A stretch of 64,000 nt of DNA from Occultella aeris. GTDB taxonomy: Bacteria > Actinomycetota > Actinomycetes > Actinomycetales > Beutenbergiaceae. Every line of letters starts with the position of its first letter. Position 1 is the stretch's first letter. This document shows positions 16,963 to 26,203 of the stretch, one piece after another. The stretch spans positions 62,001-126,000 of the forward strand of contig NZ_CACRYJ010000068.1 in NCBI RefSeq assembly GCF_902703175.1. The letters run 5' to 3'. A model generated the notes under the pieces. The model saw nothing but the letters and a program-made list of their open reading frames with translations. It was not told where the DNA came from and searched no databases. The translations under genes were made by a program, and so were the position numbers.

Positions 16963-17970
16963 GTGGCTGACCACCGCCCCGTGACCGTGCCTGATCGGCC
17001 TGACCGGACCGTGCCGAACGACCGGTCCGACGGCGCCACCTCCTCGTTCCATGGTGGGCCGGCCCTCGCCGGACCCGCGCGGTCGGGCTGGCGAGCCAAG
17101 GTCGGGGCCTACATCGCGCTCACGAAGCCACGGATCATCGAGCTGCTTCTGGTCACCACCGTGCCGACCATGATCCTGGCCCAGGGCGGGTTCCCGTCCT
17201 GGTGGCTGATCATCGCGACCCTCGTCGGTGGCACCGCCGCGGCCGGTTCCGCGAACACGCTGAACATGTACTACGACCGCGACATCGACGCCCTGATGAA
17301 CCGCACGAAGAAGCGGCCGCTGGTCACCGGCGCGGTGAGCCCGACGGGCGCGCTGATCTTCGGCATCGCCCTCGGGGTGTTCTCGGTCCTGTGGCTCGGC
17401 CTCGCAGTGAACTGGGTGGCCGCCGGCCTGGCGTTCGCCGCGAACATCATGTACTCGGTCGGATACACGATCCTGCTGAAGCGACACACCTCCCAGAACA
17501 TCGTCTGGGGCGGGGCCGCGGGTTGCATGCCGGTCCTGATCGGCTGGGCCGCGGTCACCGGCTCCCTGGACTGGGCGCCGTTCCTGCTGTTCGGGATCAT
17601 CTTCTTCTGGACACCGCCGCACTACTGGCCGCTGTCGATGAAGTTCAAGAAGGACTACGCCGCCGCCGGGGTGCCGATGCTGCCCGTGGTGAGCGCGGAC
17701 ACCCGGGTGGCCCGGCAGATGATCGGTTACACGGTCGCGATGATCGCCTGCTCCCTCGCGCTGATCCCGGTCGCCCAGATGGGCCTGCTCTACACGGTCG
17801 CCGCGGTCGCCGCCGGTGGCTGGTTCCTGATCCTGTGCATCAACCTGTACCGCCGGGCGGTGGCCGGCACCACACGCAAGCTGGGCGCCATGAAGGTGTT
17901 CCACGGCTCCATCACGTACCTGACCCTGGTGTTCGTGGCGCTCTCGATCGACCCGTTCCTGCCGTTCTGA
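16963..17970 (+). CDS. ctaB: Protoheme IX farnesyltransferase (heme O synthase)
   Basis: 335 residues, UbiA prenyltransferase superfamily. It converts heme B to heme O for cytochrome oxidase assembly. The first prenyl-diphosphate motif [20 protein letters not shown] lies near residue 105 and the second loop [16 protein letters not shown] near 228, with about nine membrane segments between and after them. A 45-residue Pro/Asp-rich N-terminal tail precedes the first helix. The GTG at 16963 has GGAG about 11 bases upstream. It is divergent from tkt. xerD begins 4 bp after its stop, so the two are probably co-transcribed. ctaA, often nearby, is not in this window. Confidence 0.95.
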   Translation: MADHRPVTVPDRPDRTVPNDRSDGATSSFHGGPALAGPARSGWRAKVGAYIALTKPRIIELLLVTTVPTMILAQGGFPSWWLIIATLVGGTAAAGSANTLNMYYDRDIDALMNRTKKRPLVTGAVSPTGALIFGIALGVFSVLWLGLAVNWVAAGLAFAANIMYSVGYTILLKRHTSQNIVWGGAAGCMPVLIGWAAVTGSLDWAPFLLFGIIFFWTPPHYWPLSMKFKKDYAAAGVPMLPVVSADTRVARQMIGYTVAMIACSLALIPVAQMGLLYTVAAVAAGGWFLILCINLYRRAVAGTTRKLGAMKVFHGSITYLTLVFVALSIDPFLPF

Positions 17971-17974
17971 CCCG

Positions 17975-18919
17975 ATGCCGGCCGACGAGTCCGCTCCCTT
18001 CGGTGCGCAACTGCGCGAATACCTCGCGCACCTCGGCATCGAACGCGGCCTGTCCGTGCACACCCTCGCCGCCTACCGGCGGGACCTGCTGAGGTATGCG
18101 GCGTTCCTGGGATCGCTCGGGCGGACCTCGTTCGCCGAGGTCACCGAGGCGGACGTCGGCGCGTACGTCGAGGCGCTGCGCGCCGGGTCCGACGGCGGCA
18201 GCCCGCTCTCGGCGTCGTCGACGTCCCGGGCGGTGGTGGCGGTGCGGGGCTGGCACCGCTTCGAAGCCCTCGAGGGACGCACCGACCATGACCCGGCCGC
18301 CGCCGTCCGCCCGCCGAGCGGCGCGAAGCGCCTGCCGAAGGCGATCTCCACCGACGAGGTGGACCGGCTGCTGACCGGGGCCTCGGCCGCCGACGGCGTG
18401 CTCGGTCTTCGTGACCGTGCCCTGGTGGAGGTGCTCTACGGCACCGGCGCCCGGATCAGCGAGGCCGTCGGGCTGGCCATCGACGATCTGGACCTGGACC
18501 ATGCGGCACCGTCGGTGCGGCTGTTCGGCAAGGGTCGCAAGGAGCGGATCGTCCCGATGGGACGGTTCGCCGTCGAGGCGCTGGAGGCCTACCTGGTGCG
18601 GGCTCGGCCGGTGCTCGCCCAGTCCGGGCGGGGCACGCCGACGGCGTTCCTGAACCAGCGGGGCAACCCGCTCAGCAGGCAGAGCGCGTGGGCGGTGCTG
18701 CAGACCGCGGCCGAGCGCGGGGGAGTCACCGCGCACATCTCCCCGCACACCCTGCGGCACTCCTACGCCACCCACCTGCTCGCCGGCGGGGCCGACGTCC
18801 GGGTGGTGCAGGAGCTGCTCGGGCATGCCTCGGTCACGACCACGCAGATCTACACCCTGGTCACCCCGGACACGCTGCGCGAGGTGTACGCCGCGGCACA
18901 CCCGCGGGCTCGGGGCTGA
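17975..18919 (+). CDS. xerD: Tyrosine recombinase XerD
   Basis: 314 residues. A site-specific recombinase that with XerC resolves chromosome dimers at dif. A SAM-like N-terminal domain covers residues 5-100 ([13 protein letters not shown]). The catalytic domain has the first Arg in [12 protein letters not shown], Lys in [11 protein letters not shown], the HxxR box in [14 protein letters not shown], His in [12 protein letters not shown] and the nucleophile Tyr in the same segment. All are present. Length fits XerD (about 300). In actinobacteria xerD often lies just upstream of parA-scpAB. Here about 10 kb of other genes intervenes before parA at 28926. A phage integrase is unlikely given this context. 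Confidence 0.92.
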   Translation: MPADESAPFGAQLREYLAHLGIERGLSVHTLAAYRRDLLRYAAFLGSLGRTSFAEVTEADVGAYVEALRAGSDGGSPLSASSTSRAVVAVRGWHRFEALEGRTDHDPAAAVRPPSGAKRLPKAISTDEVDRLLTGASAADGVLGLRDRALVEVLYGTGARISEAVGLAIDDLDLDHAAPSVRLFGKGRKERIVPMGRFAVEALEAYLVRARPVLAQSGRGTPTAFLNQRGNPLSRQSAWAVLQTAAERGGVTAHISPHTLRHSYATHLLAGGADVRVVQELLGHASVTTTQIYTLVTPDTLREVYAAAHPRARG

Positions 18920-18935
18920 CGAACGGGCGTGAGCA

Positions 18936-19814
18936 TCACCGGGCGAGCAGGTCCCGGATCGTGGCAGCCACCTCAGCCGGTGCCTCCTCCGCCATGAAGT
19001 GCCCGGCGTCGGTGGTCCGGTGCACGAGGTCGGGTGCCCAGGCGCCCCACAGCTGGGCGGCGTCGTAGCCCAGCGCGGCGCCCCAGTCCTGCTGGAGCAC
19101 GCTCACCGGCATCCGCAGCGTTCGACCCGCATCGCGGTCCGCGCGGTCATGGTCGACGTCGATGCCCGCCGAAGCGCGGAAGTCGGCCACGATCGAGGGC
19201 ACGGCCGCTGCACTCGCACGCAGGTAGTGCGCCCTGGCTTGCGCTCCGATCGCGTTCGGGTCCTTCGTCCAGACGTCCAGGAAGTGGCCGAAGAATGCGT
19301 CCGGACATGCGCCGATGAGGGCTTCCGGCAGGCCGGGCGGCTGCGCCATCAGGTACAGGTGGAAACCGACGGCGGCGCTCGCGCCGTGCATGACGTCCCA
19401 CATGTCCAGCGTCGCCAGCACGTCGAGGCAGGCCAGCTGGGTGATGGCGCCGGGGTGGTCGAGGCCCGCCCGGAAGGCGACGAGGGCGCCGCGGTCGTGC
19501 CCGACGAGCGCGAACCGGGGGTGTCCGAGAGCGGCCGCGAGCGCCACCACGTCCGCGGCCATGGTCCGCTTGGAGTAACTGGTGGGATCGGTCCCGGCCG
19601 GCTTGTCGCTCTCGCCGTAGCCGCGCAGGTCCGGGCAGATCACGGTGTGATCGGTGGCGAGTTCCGCGGCCACCCTCGCCCACATCAGGCGGGTCTGCGG
19701 GAAGCCGTGCAGGAGGACGACGGGGGGCCCGGATCCGCCGATGGAGACCTGCAGCTGGACGCCGTCGGCGACGGTGATCCGTTCGTCGGTGAAGTCGGGG
19801 ATGATGGTCGTCAT
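18936..19814 (-). CDS. Alpha/beta hydrolase, haloacetate dehalogenase/epoxide hydrolase-like
   Basis: 292 residues. Alpha/beta-hydrolase fold with oxyanion segment LLHGFPQTRLMW near residue 37, nucleophile elbow GHDRGALVAF (Asp nucleophile) near 105, and base His in DAGHFMAEEAP near the C-terminus. An Asp nucleophile with Arg after it is shared by haloalkanoate dehalogenases and epoxide hydrolases. The cap has the FHLYLMAQPPGLPE element, which in fluoroacetate dehalogenases is usually His-Trp; here Trp is Leu, so halide-binding may be weakened. ATG 19814 is used because longer frames lack homology. It is divergent from the BTAD regulator, 62 bp away, which may control it. The true substrate is unknown. 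Confidence 0.82.
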   Translation of the reverse strand: MTTIIPDFTDERITVADGVQLQVSIGGSGPPVVLLHGFPQTRLMWARVAAELATDHTVICPDLRGYGESDKPAGTDPTSYSKRTMAADVVALAAALGHPRFALVGHDRGALVAFRAGLDHPGAITQLACLDVLATLDMWDVMHGASAAVGFHLYLMAQPPGLPEALIGACPDAFFGHFLDVWTKDPNAIGAQARAHYLRASAAAVPSIVADFRASAGIDVDHDRADRDAGRTLRMPVSVLQQDWGAALGYDAAQLWGAWAPDLVHRTTDAGHFMAEEAPAEVAATIRDLLAR

Positions 19815-19876
19815 GGGTCGTCCTTCGGCTCGGTGGTGCGGGAGTGACAAGAGTCCATGGCGTGAATGAGTATCGG

Positions 19877-21907
19877 ATGAGCAACGACGAGCCGGTGGTG
19901 GAGCTCGGGGTGCTCGGGCCGGTGACCGCGTGGATCGACGGCCTCGAGGTCGGCCTGAGGGGACCCCGGCACCGAGCGGTGCTGGCCCGGCTTCTCGTGG
20001 CCCACCCGCACGCGGTTCCCACCTCGATGCTGGTCGAGGACCTCTGGGAGGATCCTCCGGTCGGCGCGGTGGCCGCGGTGCGCACGTTCGTGGCGGCCCT
20101 GCGACGCGCCCTGGAGCCCGATCGCCCCCCACGCACCCCGCCGCGCCTGCTGGTCACGGTCGGCAACGGCTACGCGCTGCGCGGAGCCGTGATCGATGCG
20201 GACCGGTTCGCCGAGGAGGTCTCGGCAGCAGCCGGTCTGGTGCCCGCGCGGGCGCTGGCGAACCTGGGCCGGGCGCTGGCGCGCTGGCGCGGTCCCGCGC
20301 TCGCTGACGTCGCCGAAGCGTCGTGGGCACGGGCAGAAGGCGCGCGGCTGCGCGAACTGCGCCTGCACGCCATCGAGTTGCAGGCAGGTGCCCGCCTCGA
20401 CCTGGGCCGGGCCGCCGAGGCGGTCGCCGACCTGGAGGCGCACGTCATGTCACACCCCTGGCGCGAGGAGGGTTGGCGACTGCTGGCGCTCGCCCTCTAC
20501 CGGGCCGGCCGCCAGGGGGACGCGCTCGACGTGCTGCGCCGGGCCCGGGCACTGCTGGTCGACGACCTGGGCGTGGACCCCGGTGCGGCGTTGCGTCGGT
20601 TGGAGACCGACGTCCTGGCCCAGTCCACGTCACTGGAGGCCGGTCCGTGGCCGGAGCGCTCGGCGGACCGGGTCTGGGCCGAGGCGGCGGCGAGCTACGA
20701 CCGTGCCGTGGCAGGCGGTGCCCGGGCCCGGTTGCGCTCCACGGTGGACCTGCTGCGGGGCCTCGCCATCACCGGTGGCGACGGGCTCGTGGCGGCGCGC
20801 GAGCAGCGGCTGGCCACCATCCTCGCCGCCGAGGACCTGGGGGAGGCGAGCCTCACGGCCGCGATCATCGGCGGTTACGACGTCCCGGCGATCTGGACCC
20901 GCTCCGACGACCCGGCCCAGGCCGCCGGGATCGTGGCCGCCGCGGAGCGGACGCTCGCCGCGCTGCCCCCGGAGGCTGCGGAGACCACCCGGGCGCGGCT
21001 GCTCGCCACGATCGCGGTCGAGTCCCGCGGCGGCGATGCCGACAGCCCCGAGCGAGCCCGCACGTCGGCGCGCCTCGCCGAGCAGATCGCCCGCCGGGCC
21101 GGCGATCCTGGCCTGCTCGCATTCGCCCTGAACGGGGTGTTCATGCAGTCGTTCCATCGCACCGGGTCGGCTGCGCGTCGGGACGCCATCGGCGCCGAGC
21201 TCATCGCACTCGCCACCCGGCACGACCTCGCCACCTACGCGATGCTCGGGCGCCTGATCCGGCTGCAGGCCAGGAGCGCCATGGCGGACTGGGACGGGGC
21301 GGACGCCCACGCCGCGGCCGCCGACGCGCTCGCGCAGTGCCACGACGCGCCGCTCGTGGGCGTATTCACGCAGGGGTACCGGGCGCTGCGCCTGGCCGGC
21401 ACCGGTGCAGGGGTCGCCGAGGTGTCCGCCGCCTACCGGGCCACCGCAGCCCGGCTCGAGGGCGCGGGCATGCCCGGCTTGCAGCGTGGACTGCTGCCGG
21501 TGATGCTGCTCGCCGCGCAGATCCAGCGCGGATCCGCACCGGCGGCAGCTCGTGGCACCGCTGATCAGGCCTGCGACCGCGGCCCTGGCGGACCCGACGC
21601 GGTCGGCGCCCGGGACGGTCCGTACGCCCGTTGGACCCGCCCGGTGCGCCTGCTCGCAGTGGATCGCGACGCGGCCGCGGCCACGCTCGCCGACCTGCCG
21701 GACCCGCCACCGGACCACCTGCTCGAGGCGATGTGGTGCCTGATCGCCCACGCCGCGATCGCCGTCGGGGACCGGCCAACGATGCGGCGCGCCAAGGCGG
21801 CCCTCGGCCCGGCCGCAGAGGAGCAGGCCGGAGCCGGAACGGGCCTGTTCACCCTCGGCCCGGTGTCGGCGTACCTGGCTGGGCTCGAGCGCGCGCTCGG
21901 GCGTTGA
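19877..21907 (+). CDS. BTAD/AfsR-type transcriptional regulator
   Basis: 676 residues. An OmpR-like winged helix (about residues 8-95: LGVLGPVTAWIDG, LEDLW-type VEDLWEDPPVGAV, GNGYALR) is followed by a bacterial transcriptional activation domain (about 100-245, ending LGVDPGAALRRLETDVL) and about 430 residues of helical, TPR-like Ala/Arg-rich sequence. There is no NB-ARC P-loop, so it is not a full AfsR. Such regulators activate nearby genes, often secondary metabolism or catabolism. The divergent hydrolase is the obvious target. The start is uncertain: ATG 19877 begins MSNDEPVVELG, while an in-frame GTG at 19844 would add 11 residues. Neither has a strong ribosome site. Confidence 0.85.
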   Translation: MSNDEPVVELGVLGPVTAWIDGLEVGLRGPRHRAVLARLLVAHPHAVPTSMLVEDLWEDPPVGAVAAVRTFVAALRRALEPDRPPRTPPRLLVTVGNGYALRGAVIDADRFAEEVSAAAGLVPARALANLGRALARWRGPALADVAEASWARAEGARLRELRLHAIELQAGARLDLGRAAEAVADLEAHVMSHPWREEGWRLLALALYRAGRQGDALDVLRRARALLVDDLGVDPGAALRRLETDVLAQSTSLEAGPWPERSADRVWAEAAASYDRAVAGGARARLRSTVDLLRGLAITGGDGLVAAREQRLATILAAEDLGEASLTAAIIGGYDVPAIWTRSDDPAQAAGIVAAAERTLAALPPEAAETTRARLLATIAVESRGGDADSPERARTSARLAEQIARRAGDPGLLAFALNGVFMQSFHRTGSAARRDAIGAELIALATRHDLATYAMLGRLIRLQARSAMADWDGADAHAAAADALAQCHDAPLVGVFTQGYRALRLAGTGAGVAEVSAAYRATAARLEGAGMPGLQRGLLPVMLLAAQIQRGSAPAAARGTADQACDRGPGGPDAVGARDGPYARWTRPVRLLAVDRDAAAATLADLPDPPPDHLLEAMWCLIAHAAIAVGDRPTMRRAKAALGPAAEEQAGAGTGLFTLGPVSAYLAGLERALGR

Positions 21908-21928
21908 CTCCCGCCCTGCGGGCCCGGG

Positions 21929-22918
21929 TCAGCGCAGGGTCGTGACCCGTGGCGGTGCGTCGGGGTGGAACGGATCGGCGGTGCGGATCTCGTTCCCCGG
22001 GTGTAGCAGGGTCTCGGTGCGGTACAGCTCCTCCAGCTCGACGGCGGCCGGCCCACCGTGCACGCCGTTCGCCTCCTCGTCGTCGACCGCCACGAGCAGC
22101 GAGGCCACACGGTCGATCCGGTCGAGGAAGGGCGCGAGGCCATCGACATCGCCGGGCGGCGGTCCCTCGTTCAGGAGCCCCCAGATGTCCCACAGGAGCA
22201 GCTCGTCGCGGTGCCGGTGGGCCGCCTCGAAGACCACGTACTCGGCAACGAACACCGGGCCACGCAGCGGCAGCGTCGGGTCCACCCCGTAGGTGTCCGC
22301 GTCGAGGGTGCCGGCGCGGTGGGCGAGCCACACCTGCGCGGCCGTCTCGAACGGGGTACCCAGGCCGGTCGGGATGTCGGTGACGTCGAACGGTGGCCGG
22401 AATCCGGGCGCGTAACCGACGTCCAACTCGGGGTCGAAGCGGACCCAGCGTCCGCCGTCGAACACCTCGACGACCACGTGATCGTGGTGGAACCCGGCCC
22501 GGAAGTAGTCGGCGAACCCGATCCGGGTCCGGGCCGGCACGCCGTGCTCGCGCAGCACCCCGACGCTGAACAGTGAGTGGTCCCGACAGCAGCCCTGGAG
22601 CCGCTCGGGCAGTGCCCGGGGTGCGCTCAGCGGCTGGCCGTGCCGGGCCTGGTCGGTGGCGAGCTGGTCGGCGAGCCAGCGCAGGTCGATGTCGCCGCGG
22701 GTGGACTCGGGCAGCTGGGCCTGTTCACCCCGGTAGTGCGCGATCAGGTTCCGCGCGGCCGCGGAGACCTCGGCGATGGTCGGGTTCACGGCCCGCAGCA
22801 GGTCGGCGTGGGGCCCGGGGTCGCTGTACCGGGAGTGCCGGGCATAGTGGGCCACGGCGTCCGGCGCCGGTGCGGGCATGCCTGCCTGGTCGGGCAGGGT
22901 CTGGGGTGTCGTAGTCAT
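21929..22918 (-). CDS. Transglutaminase-like cysteine protease-fold protein
   Basis: 329 residues. The transglutaminase core is visible: Cys in LQGCCRDHSLFSVG (Cys110/111), His in FHHDHVVVEVF (about His147) and Asp in RFDPELD (about Asp162), in the right order and spacing. There is no signal peptide, so it is cytosolic. The C-terminal 150 residues do not resemble a known domain. The ATG at 22918 overlaps the stop of the upstream MerR gene (ATGA), so the two are translationally coupled. Cytosolic transglutaminase-like proteins act as proteases, deamidases or peptide-modifying enzymes. None can be chosen here. Confidence 0.8.
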   Translation of the reverse strand: MTTTPQTLPDQAGMPAPAPDAVAHYARHSRYSDPGPHADLLRAVNPTIAEVSAAARNLIAHYRGEQAQLPESTRGDIDLRWLADQLATDQARHGQPLSAPRALPERLQGCCRDHSLFSVGVLREHGVPARTRIGFADYFRAGFHHDHVVVEVFDGGRWVRFDPELDVGYAPGFRPPFDVTDIPTGLGTPFETAAQVWLAHRAGTLDADTYGVDPTLPLRGPVFVAEYVVFEAAHRHRDELLLWDIWGLLNEGPPPGDVDGLAPFLDRIDRVASLLVAVDDEEANGVHGGPAAVELEELYRTETLLHPGNEIRTADPFHPDAPPRVTTLR

Positions 22919-23745
22919 CGGTGATCCTCTCGATAGGGCAGGGCGATCTGGGCGGCGGGCGCGGACGGTGTGTCGGGCCAGGGCGTCGGGTAGACCTCGC
23001 GCGGAGGCCTGGTCACGGTCCCGTGCGCGCGGGCCCAGCGCCCGACGGCGTCGTAGGCATGCAGGATCTGGGGATAGGCGCACTGAGCCCGGGTGATCGT
23101 GGTGGCGGCCTCCGTACCCGCCGGCTCTAGGCGGATCACGATCGGACCCGACGGGCCAGCGGTGCCCTCGTACGGCACGCACACCTCGATGGGGCCGTCG
23201 CTGTCCGGGGAGACCACGCCGTGGAAGACCGCCCACCATTCGTCGCCGAACGTGGCCTCCTGGGTGCCCAGGTGGTCGCGGATGCGGCTCACGGAGCCGT
23301 TCAGGGTCCCCATGAGCTCGGTCTGCAGCACGTGCGTGGTGATCGACGCCAGCAGTCGCTCGGGAACCACCCGGGCGGCGACGTCGAACGTGGGGGAGGT
23401 GGCGCCGTCGCGCCACTGCTCGACGAGATACTCCACGGTGCCACGCCTGGTGGCGAGCGCGCGCTCCTGCTCGGCCCACCACGCGATCAGGTCATCGGTG
23501 GCGGCAGCCGGGTTCTGCGCGGCCAGGATCGCCCGGACCCTGGCCAGCGGCATGTCGAGGCGACGCAGCAGGGAGATCCGCCGGGCCGTCGGCTCCTGGG
23601 CGGGGGAGTAGTAGCGGTAGCCCGTGTAGGGGTCCACCGAGGCCGGCACCAACAGGCCGGACTCGTCGTAGCCTCGCAGCGCCTTCAGGGACAGGCCCGT
23701 CCGGCGCGCGAACTCGCCGATCGTGAAGTGGTCCGTCGCGGTCAT
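22915..23745 (-). CDS. MerR-family regulator with GyrI-like effector domain
   Basis: 276 residues. The MerR winged helix begins FTIGEFARRTGLSLKALRGYDESGLL (residues 7-32; usual RxY is GY here), followed by YTGYRYYSPAQ, a coiled dimerisation helix (about 75-115), and a C-terminal domain of about 150 residues resembling the small-molecule-binding GyrI/BmrR fold (ICVPYEG-type VCVPYEGTAG near 190). This is the BmrR/TipA-like plan for a multidrug or metabolite sensor. It is coupled by a 4-base overlap to the transglutaminase-like gene, which is probably its regulatory target or partner. Confidence 0.88.
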   Translation of the reverse strand: MTATDHFTIGEFARRTGLSLKALRGYDESGLLVPASVDPYTGYRYYSPAQEPTARRISLLRRLDMPLARVRAILAAQNPAAATDDLIAWWAEQERALATRRGTVEYLVEQWRDGATSPTFDVAARVVPERLLASITTHVLQTELMGTLNGSVSRIRDHLGTQEATFGDEWWAVFHGVVSPDSDGPIEVCVPYEGTAGPSGPIVIRLEPAGTEAATTITRAQCAYPQILHAYDAVGRWARAHGTVTRPPREVYPTPWPDTPSAPAAQIALPYREDHR

Positions 23746-23801
23746 GACCCCAGTGTTGGCCCTGCCCCTGGGGGAGGGTCAACCCAGTGCGGCGGCGTCG
23801 C

Positions 23802-25061
23802 TCAGAAGTACGTGCGCACGAGCCCCACGGCCACGGAGTCCGGTGTCAGCCGGCCATCGACCTCGACGATGTCGCGCCACTTGTCGAAGGTCGTGCACGG
23901 GTGGGAGATGCCGAGCACGATGAGATCGCCGACCACCGGCTGCCTGCCGAAGGTGCCGGACGGCACGAACGTGTGCTGATCGTTCATCGCGGACACCGGC
24001 CGCTGATCCGCGCCGGAGACGTCGAGGACCTCGCCATGGCGCCACAGCTCGAGCGGTACCGGCAGCCCGTTGTCGTGGCCGGCGTCGCGCCGCCCCACGT
24101 CGAGCAGGGCAACGCCGTCGTCGTGCACCGCGAGGACAGTGGCCACCAGGCGCAGCGCGGGGCGGAACCGCGGTGCGTTCGGCGGCGCCTGGTCCTGCGC
24201 GTGCCGGTAGTGCCAGTCGTCGTGGGCGATGCTGACTCCGGAGCGCACGAGGACCCGCCCGTCCGCTGCCGTGGCGTCAGAGAGACCGTCGGTGACCTCA
24301 CCGAGGTGGTCGCTGCCCCCGATGCTCAGGTAGGCGTCCGGTCCGATCACCGGTAGCACGACCTCCCGGTGCGTCGCGAGCACGTGCGTGGCGAAGCCAG
24401 CGATGTCGGCGCGGCTCGGATCACCCCCGATCGCACCTTCGTAGGCGGCCGACCCGGCGAGGCGAACGCCGCGGGTGGCCCGCACGCGGGCGACCACGGC
24501 GCGCGCCTCGTCGAGGTCGCGAACGCCGGTCCGGCCACCGGGGCGGCCGATGTCGAGCAGGACGGGGAGGTCGGGCCCGTTCTCGGCGGCAAGGGCGTCG
24601 ACGGCCGCCTCACTGTCCACCCACGACAGGATCTCGGGTCGCGGATCGTCGCCGAGGGCGTCCCGGACGCGCTGCGCCGCGGATGCGGTGGCCAACGGGT
24701 TCGCGAGCAGGATGCGTCGGACCCCGAACGCGAGCGCGACCCGCAGTTGCGGCAGCGTGGCCACCGTGATGCCCCAAGCGCCCGCCTGCACCTGCCGCGA
24801 CCACAGTTGTGGCGCCATGGTCGTTTTCCCGTGCGGGGCCAGCAGGTAGCCGCGGTCGTCGCACCAGCGTTGCAGCGCCGCGATGTTCGCGGCAACGGCG
24901 TCTGCCTCGATCGTCAGGTACGGCGACGACAGTGCCGCGACCGGCGGTGTGGTCGACGCGAGATCACCGCGAGCGACGCCGTCGAATCCGGGCCCGATGA
25001 CCTTGCCCAGTGGATCCGGCGGCAGCAGGCCGAGGCCGGCCAGGTCCAAGGCGTCAGCCAT
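23802..25061 (-). CDS. PLP-dependent D-amino-acid aldolase/dehydratase (DSD1-like)
   Basis: 419 residues. Fold type III PLP enzyme of the alanine-racemase N-terminal/D-serine-dehydratase-like C-terminal combination. The PLP lysine is in APHGKTTMAPQLW (Lys79). The C-terminal beta domain keeps the metal-binding pair in LGISHPCTTFDKW. Characterised relatives cleave D-threonine or dehydrate D-serine with a divalent metal. Which reaction this one runs is not decidable. It is divergent from the lactonase-like gene with about 140 bp between. The ATG at 25061 gives MADALDLAGLGLLPPDPLG, but there is no clear ribosome site. Confidence 0.85.
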   Translation of the reverse strand: MADALDLAGLGLLPPDPLGKVIGPGFDGVARGDLASTTPPVAALSSPYLTIEADAVAANIAALQRWCDDRGYLLAPHGKTTMAPQLWSRQVQAGAWGITVATLPQLRVALAFGVRRILLANPLATASAAQRVRDALGDDPRPEILSWVDSEAAVDALAAENGPDLPVLLDIGRPGGRTGVRDLDEARAVVARVRATRGVRLAGSAAYEGAIGGDPSRADIAGFATHVLATHREVVLPVIGPDAYLSIGGSDHLGEVTDGLSDATAADGRVLVRSGVSIAHDDWHYRHAQDQAPPNAPRFRPALRLVATVLAVHDDGVALLDVGRRDAGHDNGLPVPLELWRHGEVLDVSGADQRPVSAMNDQHTFVPSGTFGRQPVVGDLIVLGISHPCTTFDKWRDIVEVDGRLTPDSVAVGLVRTYF

Positions 25062-25199
25062 CGGAGGCCCGCGGTCCCGAGGAGGACGGTCGGCGGTACG
25101 CTCCCGGGGCGGGGCGGGAGGTGGTCATGTCGCATTCCTTCGTCGCGTCGATGGTGGGGAAGTACCGAGCATGACAGCCGACGTGGAGGAAGCGCACCA

Positions 25200-26183
25200 A
25201 TGACCGCACAGCCGACGCTGCTGATCGCCGCACGCACTCCGACCGGCGGCCTGTGGCGCTGGGACGGCGCGACCGGGCCGGCGGAGCAGGTCGCGGACGC
25301 GCCCGACACGGCCTTCGTGCTCCCGCTCCCGGACGGTCGGGTCATCACCCTCGGCGGCGAGGAGGACGGGCACCTGCGGATCTTTGAGCGCCGCGCAGAC
25401 CGGTACGCCGTCGTGGCAGAACTCGCGACCAAGGGCGGGCAGCCGTGCCACGCGGCGCTGCTGCCCGACCGTGAGCACCTCGTGGTCGTCAACTACTACC
25501 TCGAGGGTTCACTGCTCGTGGTCGGGTTGACCGGCAGCCCCCGCATCGTGCAGCGGATCGTGCTCGCCGGCCCCGGTGCCGAAGTGGTGCCCGGTCGGCA
25601 GGAGGCTCCGCACCCCCACTTCGCCCTCGTCACCGGCGATTGGGTGGTGGTCTCCGACCTCGGTTGCGATGCGTTGCGACTGTTCCGATGGGACGGTCGC
25701 GCGGTCGCACAGGTCGGCGCCTGTGCGACCCCACCAGGGTCCGGGCCACGACACCTCGCGGTCCATGGGGCGAGCCTGGTGGTGAGCGCCGAACTGTCGA
25801 ACGAGGTGCTCGCGGCACCGCTCGCGGACGTGCTGGCGGGTGCGGCGCAGTGGCGGGCGCAACCGGCAAGCCGTACGGCCTTCACCTCGGCGCACGACGG
25901 CGACGGACCGTTGACGCATCCCGGTGAGATCACCGTTGCTGCGTCCGGCCGGGTGTTCGTCGCCAACCGTGGCGCCGGCACGCTCGGGCTCCTCGACGTC
26001 AGTGGTGGCGCGGCGGGACTGAGGTTCGACACGGAGATCGATGCCGGCGGCTCGTGGCCGCAGCACGTCGCGCTACGGCACAACGAGCCCTACATCGCCC
26101 TACGCGACGACGATCTCGTCATCGGTCCGGGCGGGCGTGCCTGCGTGCCGTCGCCGGTCTGGGTGGCTTTCCTGGACGAGTAG
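25200..26183 (+). CDS. Lactonase-like seven-bladed beta-propeller protein
   Basis: 327 residues. The sequence reads as repeated propeller blades of the YbhE/Lactonase family (COG2706). Landmarks are GGQPCHAALLPDREHLVVVNYY near residues 82-103, APHPHFALVTGDWVVVSDLGCD near 135, GPRHLAVH near 183, THPGEITVAASGRVFVANRG near 240 and WPQHVAL near 285. The order and spacing match 3-carboxymuconate/6-phosphogluconate lactonases of that family. Since pgl of the other type is already present, a different lactone is likely. ATG 25200 has GGAGGAAG 8-15 bases upstream. A 10-codon frame ends across its start. Confidence 0.85.
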   Translation: MTAQPTLLIAARTPTGGLWRWDGATGPAEQVADAPDTAFVLPLPDGRVITLGGEEDGHLRIFERRADRYAVVAELATKGGQPCHAALLPDREHLVVVNYYLEGSLLVVGLTGSPRIVQRIVLAGPGAEVVPGRQEAPHPHFALVTGDWVVVSDLGCDALRLFRWDGRAVAQVGACATPPGSGPRHLAVHGASLVVSAELSNEVLAAPLADVLAGAAQWRAQPASRTAFTSAHDGDGPLTHPGEITVAASGRVFVANRGAGTLGLLDVSGGAAGLRFDTEIDAGGSWPQHVALRHNEPYIALRDDDLVIGPGGRACVPSPVWVAFLDE

Positions 26184-26203
26184 TGGGCGGTCCACCGCCG
26201 GGC

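Noticed and set aside
17975-18919. Phage or island integrase
   Set aside because: Length, motifs and position after ctaB, in a core region, fit XerD. No adjacent attachment repeat or phage gene is seen.
24369-25199. N-terminal extension of the lactonase-like gene
   Set aside because: It covers the divergent aldolase gene on the other strand and is Arg/Gly-rich. ATG 25200 has a strong ribosome site.
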